A stretch of DNA of 64,000 bases from Telmatactis stephensoni (taxonomy: Eukaryota > Cnidaria > Anthozoa > Actiniaria > Isophelliidae): positions 310,001-374,000 of the forward strand of contig JALIZF010001708.1 of NCBI GenBank assembly GCA_029948255.1. Reading direction: 5' to 3'. Shown piece by piece: positions 21,490 through 33,259 of the stretch; the first letter of the stretch is position 1; each line of letters begins with the position of its first letter. The notes below the pieces were generated by a model. That model was given only the letters and a program-made list of their open reading frames with translations, did no database searches and was not told where the DNA came from. The position numbers were made by a program, and so were the translations under genes.

Positions 21490-22263
21490 CTACCTCTTCA
21501 ATATCTTTTGCCTTCTCCGCTTTAATTTTCTTTGCCGGTCTCTCATTTTCTTTAAGATCAAGTGTTGAAACAGCAGGGTCGATGTCATCACTCCCCTAGA
21601 TAAACATCAAAGATTTTAAATATTTCCACTGCGATGTGTACATGGCGTCCGCACCAGTTCCACTGATCTTGCTGTCTTGTTTTTAAAAACACGGTTAAAA
21701 ATGGTCTTAAGCACATTCCACCGACTTTTAATGTCACTGTGGCTTCTACCAGGGAAAAGCTCGGAAAGTTTTTTGTAGCTCAGTTCCTCCAAGTTTCTGT
21801 CCTTGTAGGATGAGAGGCTGTGATTCCATAGGATGTCATTTTTTATAGTACTCTATCAACTGCTCTGTCTCGTCTCTGTCTCTTAAGCGAATGAAGAACG
21901 TCTTCTTTCACATAATTTAACTAGTAGAAGAACTTCCATTTCGACTTCTGGCCATCACTTTGCTTTTTAATTTCCCTTGCCAGCTAAGTTCTTGCAGCAT
22001 GAATCTGTCATTTCAGATAACCCAGTGATAAGTTGTTTTTGTGACCGTTCCTCTAAGCCTTTTTCCTTTTGCAGTTTGTATTGGGACATATGAGGTGTCC
22101 CAAGGACTACGGTATCCCTCAAGGTCTTTGTATAGGGAAAATTTTTCTGAGAGTCTCTGGTGTACAGCTTCAAACTCGTCTTCTCCGTCCGCTGCGTCCG
22201 CCATGTTTTTTTTTTAATTTGCTGTGTAGCCGCGCTTCGCTGACAGCCAATCACAAGCGTTGA
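21490..22263 (-). pseudogene. MADF (Myb/SANT-like) domain pseudogene
   Basis: On the minus strand an upstream piece begins at ATG 22204 (MADAADGEDEFEAVHQRL). About 21836-21600 then encodes a MADF-type helix bundle: WNHSLSSYKDRNLEELSYKK, LSELFPGRSHSDIKSRWNVL, and after a frameshift GTGADAMYTSQWKYLKSLMF. A lysine-rich C-terminal tail follows (KENERPAKKIKAEKAKDIEE). MADF proteins bind DNA and are common partners of PIF/Harbinger transposases or host repressors. In-frame stops and at least one shift break the gene; part of the gap may be intron. Confidence 0.6.
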
Positions 22264-22314
22264 AGTCAAATTTGCAACATCGTATTCTGCTGCGAGGCAA
22301 GTTGGCCACGCAGG

Positions 22315-22402
22315 TGGTAATACGCGCAACAGAGAGTTTCAACTTGCAATGCAACAATGTTGCAAGACAAGTTGAAGAAAAATGTTGCCTGTATTACCAG
22401 AC
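22315..22402. repeat. Inverted terminal-type repeat beside the MADF pseudogene
   Basis: GGTAATACGCGCAACA at the left is complementary to TGTTGCCTGTATTACC at the right (two mismatches), with a nested pair TTCAACTTGCAATGCAACA/TGTTGCAAGACAAGTTGAA. It could be the end of the transposon that carried the MADF gene; I did not find the other end. Confidence 0.45.
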
Positions 22403-22715
22403 CTTAAAACTTTTTACTGTACATGTCTTTTGAGCATCTCCAAAACTCGCAGAGACCAATGTGAGATCTATCAGTTTAATGAACACAAGCTAAGCTAGCG
22501 AGCTGCTCGTGTGTTCGCTAGCTGTCATGAAGATATTCGTGCTAGATTTCGAGAAAAAGACATTGTAACTAGTAGAGATGACAATTTTCCTATAAAATAT
22601 ATGACATCATGAAAAACAAAACTTCTTTCAAAAGCCAAAAAAAATTGAATAAATACCGTATTGAAAGTAGCCACTAAAAGGTGGGATATTCTTAGAAATC
22701 AAGCAAGTACAACTC

Positions 22716-23018
22716 ATGACTACAATAATCACGCTTCGACCTGCGAAAAAAAAAGCTCAGAGGAAAACTAGCTCTCTAGGATGCAAAACTGGCTGGAGGA
22801 TTGTCAACCTAGGCGTTCTAGTAGAAGGATTACGCTTCTGCCGGTCATGTGGCCAGAAAGTATTTGTTTGGACAATATTGTCAATCAAATTTGGTTTGGG
22901 TGGGTTTATCCACATCTTCTGCAAAAAGTGCAGCAATGTAAACAAAGTTGCCTTGGGAAAGAGACATGCGACCGAAAATCTTGATTGTCAGAAAGCCTGG
23001 GATATCAACTGCAACTAG
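22716..23018 (+). pseudogene. Mutator-like transposase N-terminal fragment
   Basis: The frame encodes about 100 residues with GWRIVNLGVLVEGLRFCRSCG, then FGLGGFIHIFCKKCSNVNKV and WDIN. The order R-I-x-N/D-L, a CxxC, GLGG/S, a second CxxC and WD/FD-x-N is one I associate with the N-terminal region of animal Mutator-like transposases. No DDE region follows. The frame ends at TAG 23016-23018 next to GTATGG, so an exon boundary is possible. Confidence 0.4.
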
Positions 23019-23639
23019 GTATGGAAACTGACAATATTATTATTATTACTTAACACTTTGCATTCAACCCAGGTGATCATTAGCGCAATGACTACTTTGC
23101 AACCTCTCTCACGCACTGAATTTTTTCGTAAATGTAAGTCTAAAAATGTCACGTTTATTCTGATAAATATATACATTAACATGCTAGTATGTCAGAAATC
23201 ATATCAAAACTATTTATGACATGTAGGCTAGTAAAACTATCAAATAAGAGTGCCAGCTTGAGTTCACTTCACATACTTACAGCACTAACTTATCTCAATT
23301 TTTATAGCTTCACATTGTACTTAGGAATGATACATATTGGCATTGGTGAAACCCAGCTAAACAATCTACTTACCACAATGAATTTACCAACAATAACAAT
23401 AACAAGAACCTTGGAGGAGAGAGAGAGAGAGAGAGGGAAATTTGTTGTGCAATTGAAAGTGACCAACGAATGTGTGAAAAATGCACTGGAAAGGGAAATT
23501 CAAGCAACAACCTCCAAGTAAGTGCATGATTGACTTTTCACCATAAGATTTGGGACATTTCTTGGAGGAGATCCTTTGTATAAAAGGGGAAATGAGTTTG
23601 CGACAGAGGGCATCAGCCTGGAAGGGTAGCGCAGAGATG

Positions 23640-23712
23640 AACTTTCCCCAAAAATATCTCTTATAAACAGTGAGTACGAAGTGAAGGTAGTGTGTAATAG
23701 TTTACTATTCAC
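23640..23712. repeat. Direct repeat pair with 24899-24968
   Basis: Both copies contain AACTTTCCCC, TATAAACAGTGAGTAC and a GTGAAGGTA...TGTAATAGTTTACT tail. They lie outside the 23860-24780 TIR element, one on each side, so they may mark a larger composite repeat. Confidence 0.5.
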
Positions 23713-23859
23713 AATACCCGAAAACAGAGTAGGTAATGAAGTAAAGAGATGATCAGTGATTAAATTCCATAGGACCTAGGGCCATCACGAGTACGACCCC
23801 TTGGGAGGTCTTGCTATAAATACACTGTTTGAGAACCACAAAATCCTCTACTCATTTAT

Positions 23860-24780
23860 GCACCTATCAATGTTAAGCCCGAGGGGGCAGGGGTCGGGCA
23901 AAGGGTGGGGATTTGACAGACTTGGTTTGCCCCAGCATTGAGTTTTTGACATGTTATACCCCCAGGGTAGAGAAGTTTTTACTTTATACCGAGCAGGAGT
24001 CTGGTGACGAGCTAGTTCATAAAGTCTTTTGGGCTTCCTGTGTTGACCTTTCACAAAGTCAAGGTGGCAGAGATCGAAGAGGCATGTTTTAAAATGAATC
24101 TAGTCCCATCTTTGCTATTTGATGCCATCAGTTTTTATTTCCTTTGTTGTTGGCTTTTGAGTTTAATAATTTGATTTGTTCAAGATATATATCGATAGAC
24201 CTATATTTACATCTCAGTTGTTTGGATATTTGCTTCAGCCAAGAATACTTCAGAGATGACATCAAATGTGGATGACTTATGCCTTATATCCAATGAAAGG
24301 GACCCTCCAGATGACAATAGCAATTTAGATGTTGGATGGGTAGCATGTGACGGATACTTTAAGTGGTGCCACACCTTGTGCTGTGGGACTGAAAAATCTA
24401 ACATTACAGACGAAAATTGGCTTTGCCTAAATTGCAGTGACAACTGGGCTGAATGTCGATGAACTATGCCTTCCATGTAATGAATGTCACCCTCCATGAA
24501 TGTTGTTGTTATTGATAAATTGTTGTTTAATAAAGTACCAGTTCAGTCATCTTATAGAGTTGTCTTTAATATTTCACAGCAGTTTAATTCTTTTTCCCAT
24601 ATTTCATATATATTTATTTGATGCTGAAAAACCACTTTATAATGCTCTATGTATGGTGGGGAATTTCGACTAGAACTTTGGTCCCAGGGGTATGGGTTTT
24701 TCACATACTTTTTTGAAAAAAAAAGTCAAATCCCCACCTCTTGCTTGGCCCCTGCCCCCAGGCTTAACATTGATAGGTGC
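23860..24780. mobile_element. TIR element carrying a PHD-like ORF
   Basis: The left arm 23860-23918 (GCACCTATCAATGTTAAGCC, then a G-rich tract ending GGGGATTTGAC) is inverted at 24725-24780 (GTCAAATCCCC...GGCTTAACATTGATAGGTGC) with few mismatches. The interior holds the PHD-like frame. No transposase is present. Confidence 0.65.
24256..24462 (+). CDS. Small PHD-finger-like protein
   Basis: ATG at 24256 gives 68 residues ending with TGA. The core GWVACDGYFKWCHTLC followed by ENWLCLNC matches the second half of a PHD finger (W-x2-C-D...W-x-H-x2-C...W-x-C-x2-C). The first CxxC pair and one later Cys are missing, so metal binding is doubtful. PHD fingers normally read histone H3 tails. A T-rich tract ending TTCAG lies just upstream at about 24240, so this may be a terminal exon caught between the TIRs. 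Polyadenylation-like AATAAA is at about 24530. Confidence 0.5.
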   Translation: MTSNVDDLCLISNERDPPDDNSNLDVGWVACDGYFKWCHTLCCGTEKSNITDENWLCLNCSDNWAECR

Positions 24781-25019
24781 ATTGCAAGATCAGTGTCGAG
24801 GAAGAAGGTTGACTGCCAACCCTCCCAGCCATAGTTGCTGGCAAATTTGTGGCCGACCTGCCATTACCATTACTTCACCTCCTTCTGCGGCACTTCGATC
24901 AACTTTCCCCCAATCTGTTATAAACAGTGAGTACAAGGTGAAGGTACTCTGTAATAGTTTACTTCTTTTGTCCACTTCCACACATTGTCTTCTCTCCCGC
25001 AATGATACATATAATTCCT

Positions 25020-26180
25020 AGATTGGCCCCAGGCTCACTACACAAATGTTTACACATATTTACACCTTCACACATTGTTCTTCCTCCCACAATTGTAAAT
25101 ATACATCCCAGATTGTTTTCAGGCCCACTAACTACTCAAATGATTCCACACATTTACCTTCAATTTACTATTGATTTTCACTTTGCATTTACACTAATTA
25201 TACCAATAGTTCCAATTACTCAATTGTTCAATTATGCTTCTCTTTTAGTGTCAAACAACACACCATGACACAAACTACCATTTAAACCACCCATCATCAT
25301 TACCTCCACTATAAGCTCATCAACCACCACTATCACAGCATCCCATCTACAGACACTATAACCATAACATCCATCTTAACCACCCACGACACTTCGTTCA
25401 CAACACCCCACACATCACCATAGACCACAACAATTTCATGGACCTCACCGAACCTTCATCCCCACTACCCAACTCTCCCATTTCAACCACACAAATAGAC
25501 ATACATTTACAGAATGAGGAAACCTTTCACAACATTCCAGAACACATTCTCACAAACACCCACTACTGTATTCAAATGTATATTAATGGCAACTGCGGCA
25601 GTGCATGACATTATCCTTTGTATATCACGCCTTATGTTTTTCACTTTTTACAAAACGTCTAGGCAGAAAATCGGTTTTTTTTAAATGTAAATATCCTTCC
25701 TGTGCTTTTTATGTACAAAAATCAAGAGAAATTGGCCTTTAATCGAAATAAATAAATTAATTAATTAATAAATTTCAGAAAAATGCTCCTCTATGAGCGC
25801 ATGCTTGATCATGAGTGGACGTGACAGTGTGAAGTCACAATTTGACATACTTTCAAAAACAAATATTTGAAACAAATGTTTTTCATCAGTTTCTAATGTT
25901 TCTACATAGCATTATAAAAATAGAAACTTTTTCAAGGATTTTGCACGATTTCAAAAATGCACAGACAAAATGCGCAGAAACAATGCCCATGAACGTCATT
26001 AAACAGCAATTTAAAACAAGTTAAACTCTTCACATTTGCCACTATTCATGAGTTTTGTTTTTAACAGTGGTCTTAATAAATTTGACAAATGACACAGGTA
26101 GCCCAAAGTAATAATCATCGCACGTAAAATGCCCTCTCTAAAAGAGAGCCTGGGATGCCTGTGGGGTATTTTTTTAAAAA
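25020..26180. other. Non-coding stretch with a C/A-rich tract
   Basis: About 25050-25600 is rich in CCA, CAC and ACA on the plus strand with stops in all frames. It resembles in composition the leader of the Penelope fragment at 44.2 kb, but I see no conserved residues. An AATT run is at about 25745-25775. Confidence 0.35.
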
Positions 26181-27210
26181 CTAGACGCACTCATGCGTTC
26201 ACTTGTGTCCATGTAAAAGGAGCCCACAATCGGCTTAAAAACAACATGCTGCTAGAGTAATAAACTTGGGGAGACAAGTCAAGACAAGTCATTGATAAAC
26301 TTTTTAAAGACGCACGTCGAACCGTACACTGGTTGCCTGTAGTTCAACAAGACACAGTAGTAAAGACCTTTAATTTGTCTGTCAACAGCTATTAGTGTTT
26401 GTCTTTGCCCTTCTATTATCATGGGTATTATATATCTCACATGCAAAAATATTACCTGCGAATATACCAGTTTATTCGACTTTTTATTTTACTATATATC
26501 TCAATTGTTTGCTGTAGAGACTTCTACAACGGCGTTTTTGACACAATAACAACTCGTGTATTTTTACGTTCATGTTTCAGATGTTTTATCCATAATGTGA
26601 CCAAGCGCATCAGGTCAAATAGAACCTTAGTTCCATGAAAACATATAAATAAATTGCCTGGTCCAGAATTTCGGTGTTAAAATTCAGTACAAAAACCTCT
26701 CAAGATCTCTTGAATGCTTGAATGAGAAATATAATTGACTTGCCTCTATATGCGTTCGTTTAGCAACATGTATCGAAATTCGTAGATTTAGTCATGAGAG
26801 CTTCATTTTCAAGTACTCCATTGAGAGTTCGATATTTGGTCAAAATATTGGAGATCAAGCTCAAAATAACAGCCCATTCTGAAGCTCTTATAAGTGTCTA
26901 GGTATATCTTGAGTTAAAAGCTCCATTTTCTATTGTCTCACTGCTGGAAAAGCCTGTCTCTGAAAGCTATTTTTTGGGCTGTCCGCCATCTTGCATTTCT
27001 AAAGTTCCTGACTGACGTTCCTGACTTCAAAGAGTTTGCACTCGCTCAAAGGTGATGAATGAAGGGCATTGTTTCTTGCGCTTTTAACCAATCAGTAACT
27101 GTAACACGTGATCAATTGCACAAGAATGGCCTTTTTGTCAAGACGAAATCAGAAAAAAAAACATTTGCAGTTTATAACTCGTTCCAGGCCTATGGCTTGG
27201 GCACGAGTAA
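26181..27210. repeat. Repeat family R1, copy 1
   Basis: Starts CTAGACGCACTCATGCGTTC with a terminal hairpin (ACGCA/TGCGT) and ends with a 32-bp imperfect palindrome (27177-27208, ACTCGT...GGCACGAGT). Shared landmarks with the other copies include GCGAATATACCAGTTTATT, TGACACAATAACAA, TGGATATTTGGTCAAA, AACAGCCCATTCTGAAGCTC and CATTTGCAGTTTATAACTCG. No protein is conserved, so it is probably non-autonomous. Confidence 0.75.
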
Positions 27211-27620
27211 AAAGCAAAGATTCAAAAGATTGTGTCTACATGCCCGGCTGATCTGGTCACATGCACCTCCAAAAGAAAAGTCTGATTTTTGTAAAAAAAA
27301 TTGATATAACAATCAAGATTCAAAGCATTGAACCCTTCTATCTTTGTTTAGAAATGTCAAGCGCTTGTTGTGAGCTAGATGGAATTGAAACTTCAACTTG
27401 GGCACATGGTGCTTATTGTAGTAATCTCTTTCTGCTTATTTTTTGTTAGTACACGTACTTGGCGTACTACTTTGTAAAGTACTTTGTTCGCCCACTACCC
27501 TACTGCCTCGGTGGGACTTGACTCTAATTCTTTTGCACTCATATACCAGTGAAGGGGTATAACTGCAGCATTGTACGTCTATGACAATGATATATGCTAA
27601 TATACCAGTATACCAGCATA

Positions 27621-27842
27621 GGGGAGCCACGTACGAGCGTACTAACGTACTAAGAATATACATACTAACATACTAGTATAGGTGTACCGCGTACGAACGT
27701 ACTAAGGACATACATACTAAGTTACTAGTATAGGTGTACCCTGTATGAATGTACGAACGTACTAAGGACATACATACTAAGTTACTAGTATAGGTGTACC
27801 TGTACGAACGTACTAAGGACAAACATACTAATCTATTAGTAT
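27621..27842. repeat. Minisatellite, 52-60 bp unit, interrupted by a LINE
   Basis: Units start at 27621, 27681, 27733 and 27793 with GGTGTACC, CGTACGAACGTACTAAGGAC and ACTAGTATA. Another unit and a half resumes at 28637-28730 after the LINE fragment. Confidence 0.8.
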
Positions 27843-28636
27843 AGACAGATAAGACATAAGTAGAATTAAACATTTATTAGACACAAATACTCTTATTCTT
27901 TTAATTCAGTCTTTTGTTTTTAGTAAAATGTTTTATTGTTCTACAGTTTGGTCCAATACTAGTAAAGGAAATATACATAAATTACAGTTAATACAGAACT
28001 TTGGAGCTCGTATTGTACTTGGATTAAGAAAGTATGATCATATATCATCAGGTTTGAAATCCTTAAATTGGTTGCCTGTGAAGGATAAGTTGTATTTAAA
28101 TGATGCAGTAATGGTATTTAAGTGTATTAATAATTTAGTTCCTGATTATTTAAAAAATAGGTTTTCGTTCCGTTCACAAATATATAATAGGAACACCAGG
28201 AATGCCAAGAATAATCTTTTAGATATCCCATATTGTCGTCTTGCCACAGGGCAGAGATCCTTTTCATATAGAGGTTGTAAATTATGGAATGATTTAAGTA
28301 ATGATGTTAGAACTGTAGGGAATCTTCGTGCTTTTAAGCGTGGAGTGATGGCTCAGCTGCGCTCGGACTAGAATCTACATTTCTGGCCTGAGGGTTGGGC
28401 TGATCCATTGCTCTACACCTAGGCATGTAATATTTCAATTATAATTTTTGCTATTTATTGTTCTATTTACGATCTCTAAATTTTTTTCAATTTTAAATTA
28501 ATTAATTTATCATATATATTTTATTTATAAATTTTTATCTTTATATTGTAAATGTATTTATTATTAGATTTTATTATTGACTTGTAACTGAAAAACCCAT
28601 TTCTGGGAGTTTACTGTATGTATGTATGTATGTATA
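27843..28636 (+). pseudogene. 5'-truncated LINE: C-terminal protein part and 3' UTR
   Basis: The frame is open from about 27850 to TAG at 28371 and encodes the region after the RT: YCSTVWSNTS, ARIVLGLRKYDHISSGLKSL, NWLPVKDKLYLNDAVMVFKC and a C-terminal SFSYRGCKLWNDL. This is a post-RT domain of CR1/L2-like elements. The 3' UTR ends in a TGTA microsatellite at about 28613-28636. It belongs to the same family as 43866-44140. The 5' truncation point falls inside a minisatellite. Confidence 0.75.
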
Positions 28637-28730
28637 GGTGTACTACGTATGGACGTACTAATGTACTAAGGCCATACATACTAAGTTACTAGTATAGGTG
28701 TCTACACGTAGACCGCATACGGACGGCGGA

Positions 28731-29769
28731 AAATGAGCATGAGTAATAATAATAACTTAATTAGAGAGATCGTAGCAGTGTACTTGGGAATGTACTCAAA
28801 TTTATTATTTCCTTTGAAAACGGCAAGAGAAGTTCACCACAAATGAGGTGGTTTACGTTTGGCTGGGCAATTGAATTTTTGCAGTTTATAGTGACCATTC
28901 ATTTGTAATGATGTAAGGACTTACATTAGATTGCATTACGTGAAACGTGATGTGACAAAGGAGGTCAATTGCGCAAATATAACTCAAGTCCTTCTCAACA
29001 AACGGCCCATTTTGCTCTTCAATACACACGAGGACGTATATATCGTTCTTACTCGTAAACGCATGCCTTTGCAAACAATTTTTTTCCGTTGACATGCAAG
29101 TCATCATCGTTTACAAATCATTTTCACCATTTTGCAATCAGGGTAGGGCGTGAAATATCCTGCCTGCACAACCATCCTGCACAGCTATCTCAACGCTCAC
29201 TTAGGAGTCTGCAGAGGGGACCATTCTCTGTCGGTTATCACTGTCAAAAATGAACCAATCAACTTTCTACCGGAAATAAGAAAAATAGGAATGACAGCAA
29301 ACAAAGCAACGTAAAAGACCTTGCGATGCAAATACACACGGGGGAAAACTTGACCGAGTTGTTTAAAGCCCAATTAGCGTAAATCAAGGCTTAATACAGA
29401 TTTTTAAGAGTTGAAGCCCAAAAATTCGGATACTTTGTGCATGCTTCCCTAACAATGCTGCCATTTGATATGGCACACACACACTTACGAAATGCTTTAT
29501 GACACCTTTTTGCTTTAAGTCTTTGTGTTTCGCTGAAAGGGTGACTCACTTCTTCTTTTCCTCGCAAGCGTTGGTCGGTCTTGGGTACTGCAAAAATGCC
29601 CAGGGCCTCACCTCTCAAATCTTTATCTGTTCGAGAGGATAGTGAAGGAAGAAGATCGTTTCACGTGAAAAGCGGTGAAGATGCTTACAAGTCGGTTGCA
29701 AACTTTCACTTCAAGATTGTTGGGTTTGTGGAGTTTCCACAAGAACTCCAGATCTTCAATGGCTACTTG
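28731..29769. other. Non-coding stretch, no gene recognised
   Basis: No convincing frame, repeat or hairpin found. Confidence 0.4.
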
Positions 29770-30057
29770 CTAGATGTCCATAGATTTCATACCCATAAGA
29801 ATCATTTCAAAAGCTGAGAAGATTTCAGATTTTTTAAGTAGAGGTGGACGAATAGCAAAGTCTAATCCATTTTTAAGGAGATCAAGTTCAGACTGGTCAA
29901 AAGAGAGCAAAGATAAGTTGGTGACAGTGTCTTGATAGGTGCTTCTCCTGATTGTTTTCAAATAATTGATTCTGATAGCAGTTCTTTTAAACTTAAGATC
30001 AAAGAGGGTTTTCATATCAATTTTGAAAAGCCTGAACTTAACGTTCAGGTCAAACAT
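29770..30057 (-). pseudogene. Penelope-like element, N-terminal RT fragment
   Basis: The minus-strand frame contains VTNLSLLSFDQSELDLLKNG followed by LDFAIRPP and KKSEIFSAFE. The pattern NLS..x..L...LLKxGLxFxxxP is the conserved N-terminal start of Penelope-like reverse transcriptases. The catalytic RT and GIY-YIG parts are missing to the left, so the copy is truncated. Terminal sequence of the same element type follows at 30140-30585. Confidence 0.6.
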
Positions 30058-30139
30058 TTTATCTCTTCTTTCTATTAAGTTCGTTTACTTAGTTATTTTT
30101 AGTTTTTTTTTGTCATTAATTGTTTACTTAGAATTATGT

Positions 30140-30585
30140 TGTCAATCATTATTCACCATATATTTGATTCAAATCTTGTAACGTACTTCACACTGAAGAT
30201 GACATTGGACAAACATGTCTGTGACTATTAAAAAGTTCTTCGTATATTTTAAGTGTATTATTTGAAAAAGATATGATGGTACCTCTCCACAACCAAACCT
30301 TGCTCGGAACCACTTTTGGATTGTATTTTGACTAAAATCCAGCAGTTGGAGATGAAAATAGCCAAAACTGTTAAGTCATTTAAGATGCATCCTTCCTTTT
30401 TTCCTTGACAAAGTACACTTCTGTGTGGAGTGTGCATAAAGTGGCCACAGTGGTCACAAAAGAGCAACTAGAAGTCATGCGTTCATATGCTTTTTCCTGG
30501 ACAGACATTGCCAAATCACTAGGTAGCTGCTATCCTGTACCCTATATTTTAAGTGTATTGTTACACTAGTGCTTTTACGTTCATT
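30140..30585. repeat. Penelope-type terminal sequence, interrupted
   Basis: Shares CTTCACACTGAAGATGACATTGGAC, shortened here to its key part TGAAGATGACATTGG, plus ACATGTCTGTGACTATTAA and TTAAGTGTATT with 41.8-42.0 kb. A second TTTTAAGTGTATTGTTACAC at about 30546 continues into GTGCTTTTACGTTCATTTT, so about 280 bp (30260-30544) seem inserted or duplicated. Confidence 0.5.
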
Positions 30586-31311
30586 TTTTCAAATAACCGA
30601 TAGCCACTTCCAGTCTTAAGCCAGTCTGCAAAAGGGTGTCAGGGCAGATTGTTGCATCAATTAGATCATTCTTGGCTTTGACGTATTGCTTTTGAACCTC
30701 CTTCACAAAGTCATGTATTGACTCGGGGTCAAAAGAGTATGCTTTAAAGATACATACCATTAATTTTAGTCTATTCATGCACATTTCAGCACAACTCAGG
30801 ACGAGTAAGGTGCCGGTGTGGGGTTACCTGATTGAGAACCTCCGATCCCTATATATGTCAAACAATAAAGCTTCCCTTGAAGTTTCAATTTAACATTGTT
30901 CTTTTTTACTTCAGAACAATAGCTCTGTTTTGAGAATCCACTATGTGTTAAAAGTGGTATATTGCATCAAGATAATTATAAGAATAATAACAATAATAAT
31001 AAGACTCATCATTCCTATGTACCTGATATGTGAAATCCTATGAATGTAACGATGCCGAAAGCTAGTTTCATTTTGAGTCTTGTTATCCAAGACTTTCAGA
31101 ACTGACGTCCTTAGCGCCTGTGGTAATACTATAAATTACATCATTAGAGAAAGAGGAAGTTTGATGATAATGATCACATATATTTTATCAATATACCAAC
31201 AACAAATTTGGTTTAAATCCTTGCCCTTTTTAACTAATAAATTAGACAATTTGTACGTCATACAGATACTAGATTAGGCGTAGTCCAATCACAACAAATC
31301 ATATTAGTTGG

Positions 31312-33068
31312 ATGTCTGGTGAAGAGCGCTACAACAGAATTCTAGGAACCCTTCAAATGGACATGGACAACGACAAAAGGATGGAAGACGGCACCAATGT
31401 TAGTTTCAATGCAAGTATGGAATCCTTATTTAATGGTTTTGGTCGCCAAATGCAGCAAATGCAGGAGCAAGGAGAGGCAGAGGAGGAAATCACCCTCCAC
31501 AAGTATTTTGTTGCATAGGCTTGATTTCCCGAACATGAAACTGAAATTTCCCAAAGTTTCAACAGCAGAAGAAATCGAATCCATACTAAAGGCATTTAAA
31601 GACATTCCCGGAATGAGTAAACCGTCGTTTTCCCTAGTATTCATAACTTAATTTTTATGTAACAGGTCCGTCGCGTGCTTTTCCTAGTGGAAAAGCCGTA
31701 AGAAGTCTGGTGCCAAAAGTGCTACCTTTTCTAACTCTTTGTATTCACGGTATACATTACAAAGTGAGTTGCTTTACATGTTTGTCTCAGTAATATCGAT
31801 TGACTACAATGTTTTCAATTTTTTTCTGAGAATTATCATTTAAGTCTTATCATTTGTAGCACCAGTAATAGTAGCTTTTTAGATGTCAAACCAATACCAT
31901 TACAGACTAGCTTGACAGAGTTTTAGTTTTCCTAAAACCCTCAAATAATTGGACAAACTACCTATATTTTTATCTAATACGTATAAATGATTTGTGAAAT
32001 GTGCCATGTGCTGAAATCACTGGTGTATCACTGGTGTATCACTTTTCCTTACTATATATAGGCTAGTGCTCTACAAATTTGGACAGACTGGAAACCACTC
32101 TTTACACAGATTGGGCCAGTCTCTAAAAGGGAAGCAGATTACCAAGTTGTATAAATCTGCGACTACTAAAGTCATTGTTGGGCTTGCAGCTCAAAAGTCA
32201 TCTAGCAGAAGAACCACCTCTGGCACAAAGTACAACTACTCCAACTGCCTCTATATCCACAACAACAGCAATAACAGCAGCACCATCCTCAACTGGTTCT
32301 CACGAAAATAATACAATCACTACAACTTGCACCCAAGTTACTCCTACATGTACTAATACAAGTAGTTCAAACAACAAACAGACATCACTAGTATTGACTC
32401 CACAGCAAACCAGCACACCTTCAAATCTCGCTCACACTGGCCTGAGTGACAACGATAGTGATAGCAACCTGATGGAGAGCAGTTACCATTGAAGATGATG
32501 ACATTGGTAAGCTTGTATTGATCATTGCCGCTTTGGAACCCTCTGTAACTCGAAGAGCTAATCGCTAAGTAGAGTCTGCAAACTGAAATTGGACAAAACG
32601 CTTTATGTATGGACATAGAAAACACTTTTCATTGTAAGTGGTAATAGTAAAACTAATCAGATTGCAAAAAGTGTTTTTGAAAATTTGCTGACATAATTTG
32701 TCACAAAACATTGTCACGTTCGAGTTGTTGAAATAAGAGAACAATACTGTGTATATGTTTGTGGTAAAAAGCAATTTGAAGTGACTTTTCTATGGTCTCT
32801 ACTCTTATCAAACAGAATGACGTCAAAAATGATGAAAACTTTGCAGTGAAACCACTTGCTACGCTCATTCTATGTTCGATTAGAGTGCAGACCATAGAAA
32901 AGTCACTTCAAATTGTTCATCAAATCACACTGTCAAACAAACTAAAGAAGTAACCACTTTGAAATCAAAGATTTCAAACCTTCAAAAGGAAATCAACACC
33001 TGCAAAAGAAACTAATTGAGCTGTACAGCACAACCGTAAAGAAGAAATATCTGAAGACAATGGGCGTT
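31312..33068 (+). pseudogene. Decayed unrecognised gene-like region
   Basis: A frame from ATG 31312 starts SGEERYNRILGTLQMD and has a Gln/Met-rich helix (FGRQMQQMQEQGEAEEE). Further on, 32175-32492 is Ser/Thr-rich with CAA and ACA codons, and 32940-33068 encodes a coiled-coil-like KSKISNLQKEIN and, one frame over, LQKKLIELYSTTVKKKYL up to the Harbinger insertion. That last frame continues after the insertion at 37786. The parts read like one decayed gene of unknown family. A MITE (32772-32915) also interrupts it. Confidence 0.35.
32772..32915. mobile_element. Palindromic MITE
   Basis: CAATTTGAAGTGACTTTTCT at the left is inverted as AGAAAAGTCACTTCAAATTG at the right, perfect over 20 bp, and the symmetry extends through ATGGTCT...AGACCAT with gaps. 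The centre is non-coding. Confidence 0.75.
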
Positions 33069-33259
33069 AGGGACTTTAAGATACGTCGACTACGGACTAC
33101 GGACTTCGGTTGAACGTGCGTTTTCTTTGTCTCGAGTACTGGGCCGAGTACACAACGAATGGCACGAAAATTGAACTTAAGATGTACGCACGCGACGAAC
33201 AACACTACGAACAAGCAGCTACCGTGAGCTTGCCTTATTTTAGTTATGTTTACAATAAA

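Noticed and set aside
22757..22945. Minus-strand ORF inside the Mutator fragment
   Set aside because: It is a shadow of the plus-strand frame.
23189..23521. 110-codon plus-strand ORF ending in a Glu/Arg repeat
   Set aside because: The Glu/Arg run comes from a GA microsatellite, and the rest has no recognisable domain.
25420..25600. Penelope-type N-terminus in the C/A-rich tract
   Set aside because: Composition is similar to the 44.2-kb fragment, but the NLS...KGL signature is absent.
27436..27873. Minus-strand ORFs with repeated LVRSY motifs
   Set aside because: They are translations of the minisatellite units.
27621..28730. CRISPR-like array
   Set aside because: Units are contiguous without unique spacers, and the genome is eukaryotic.
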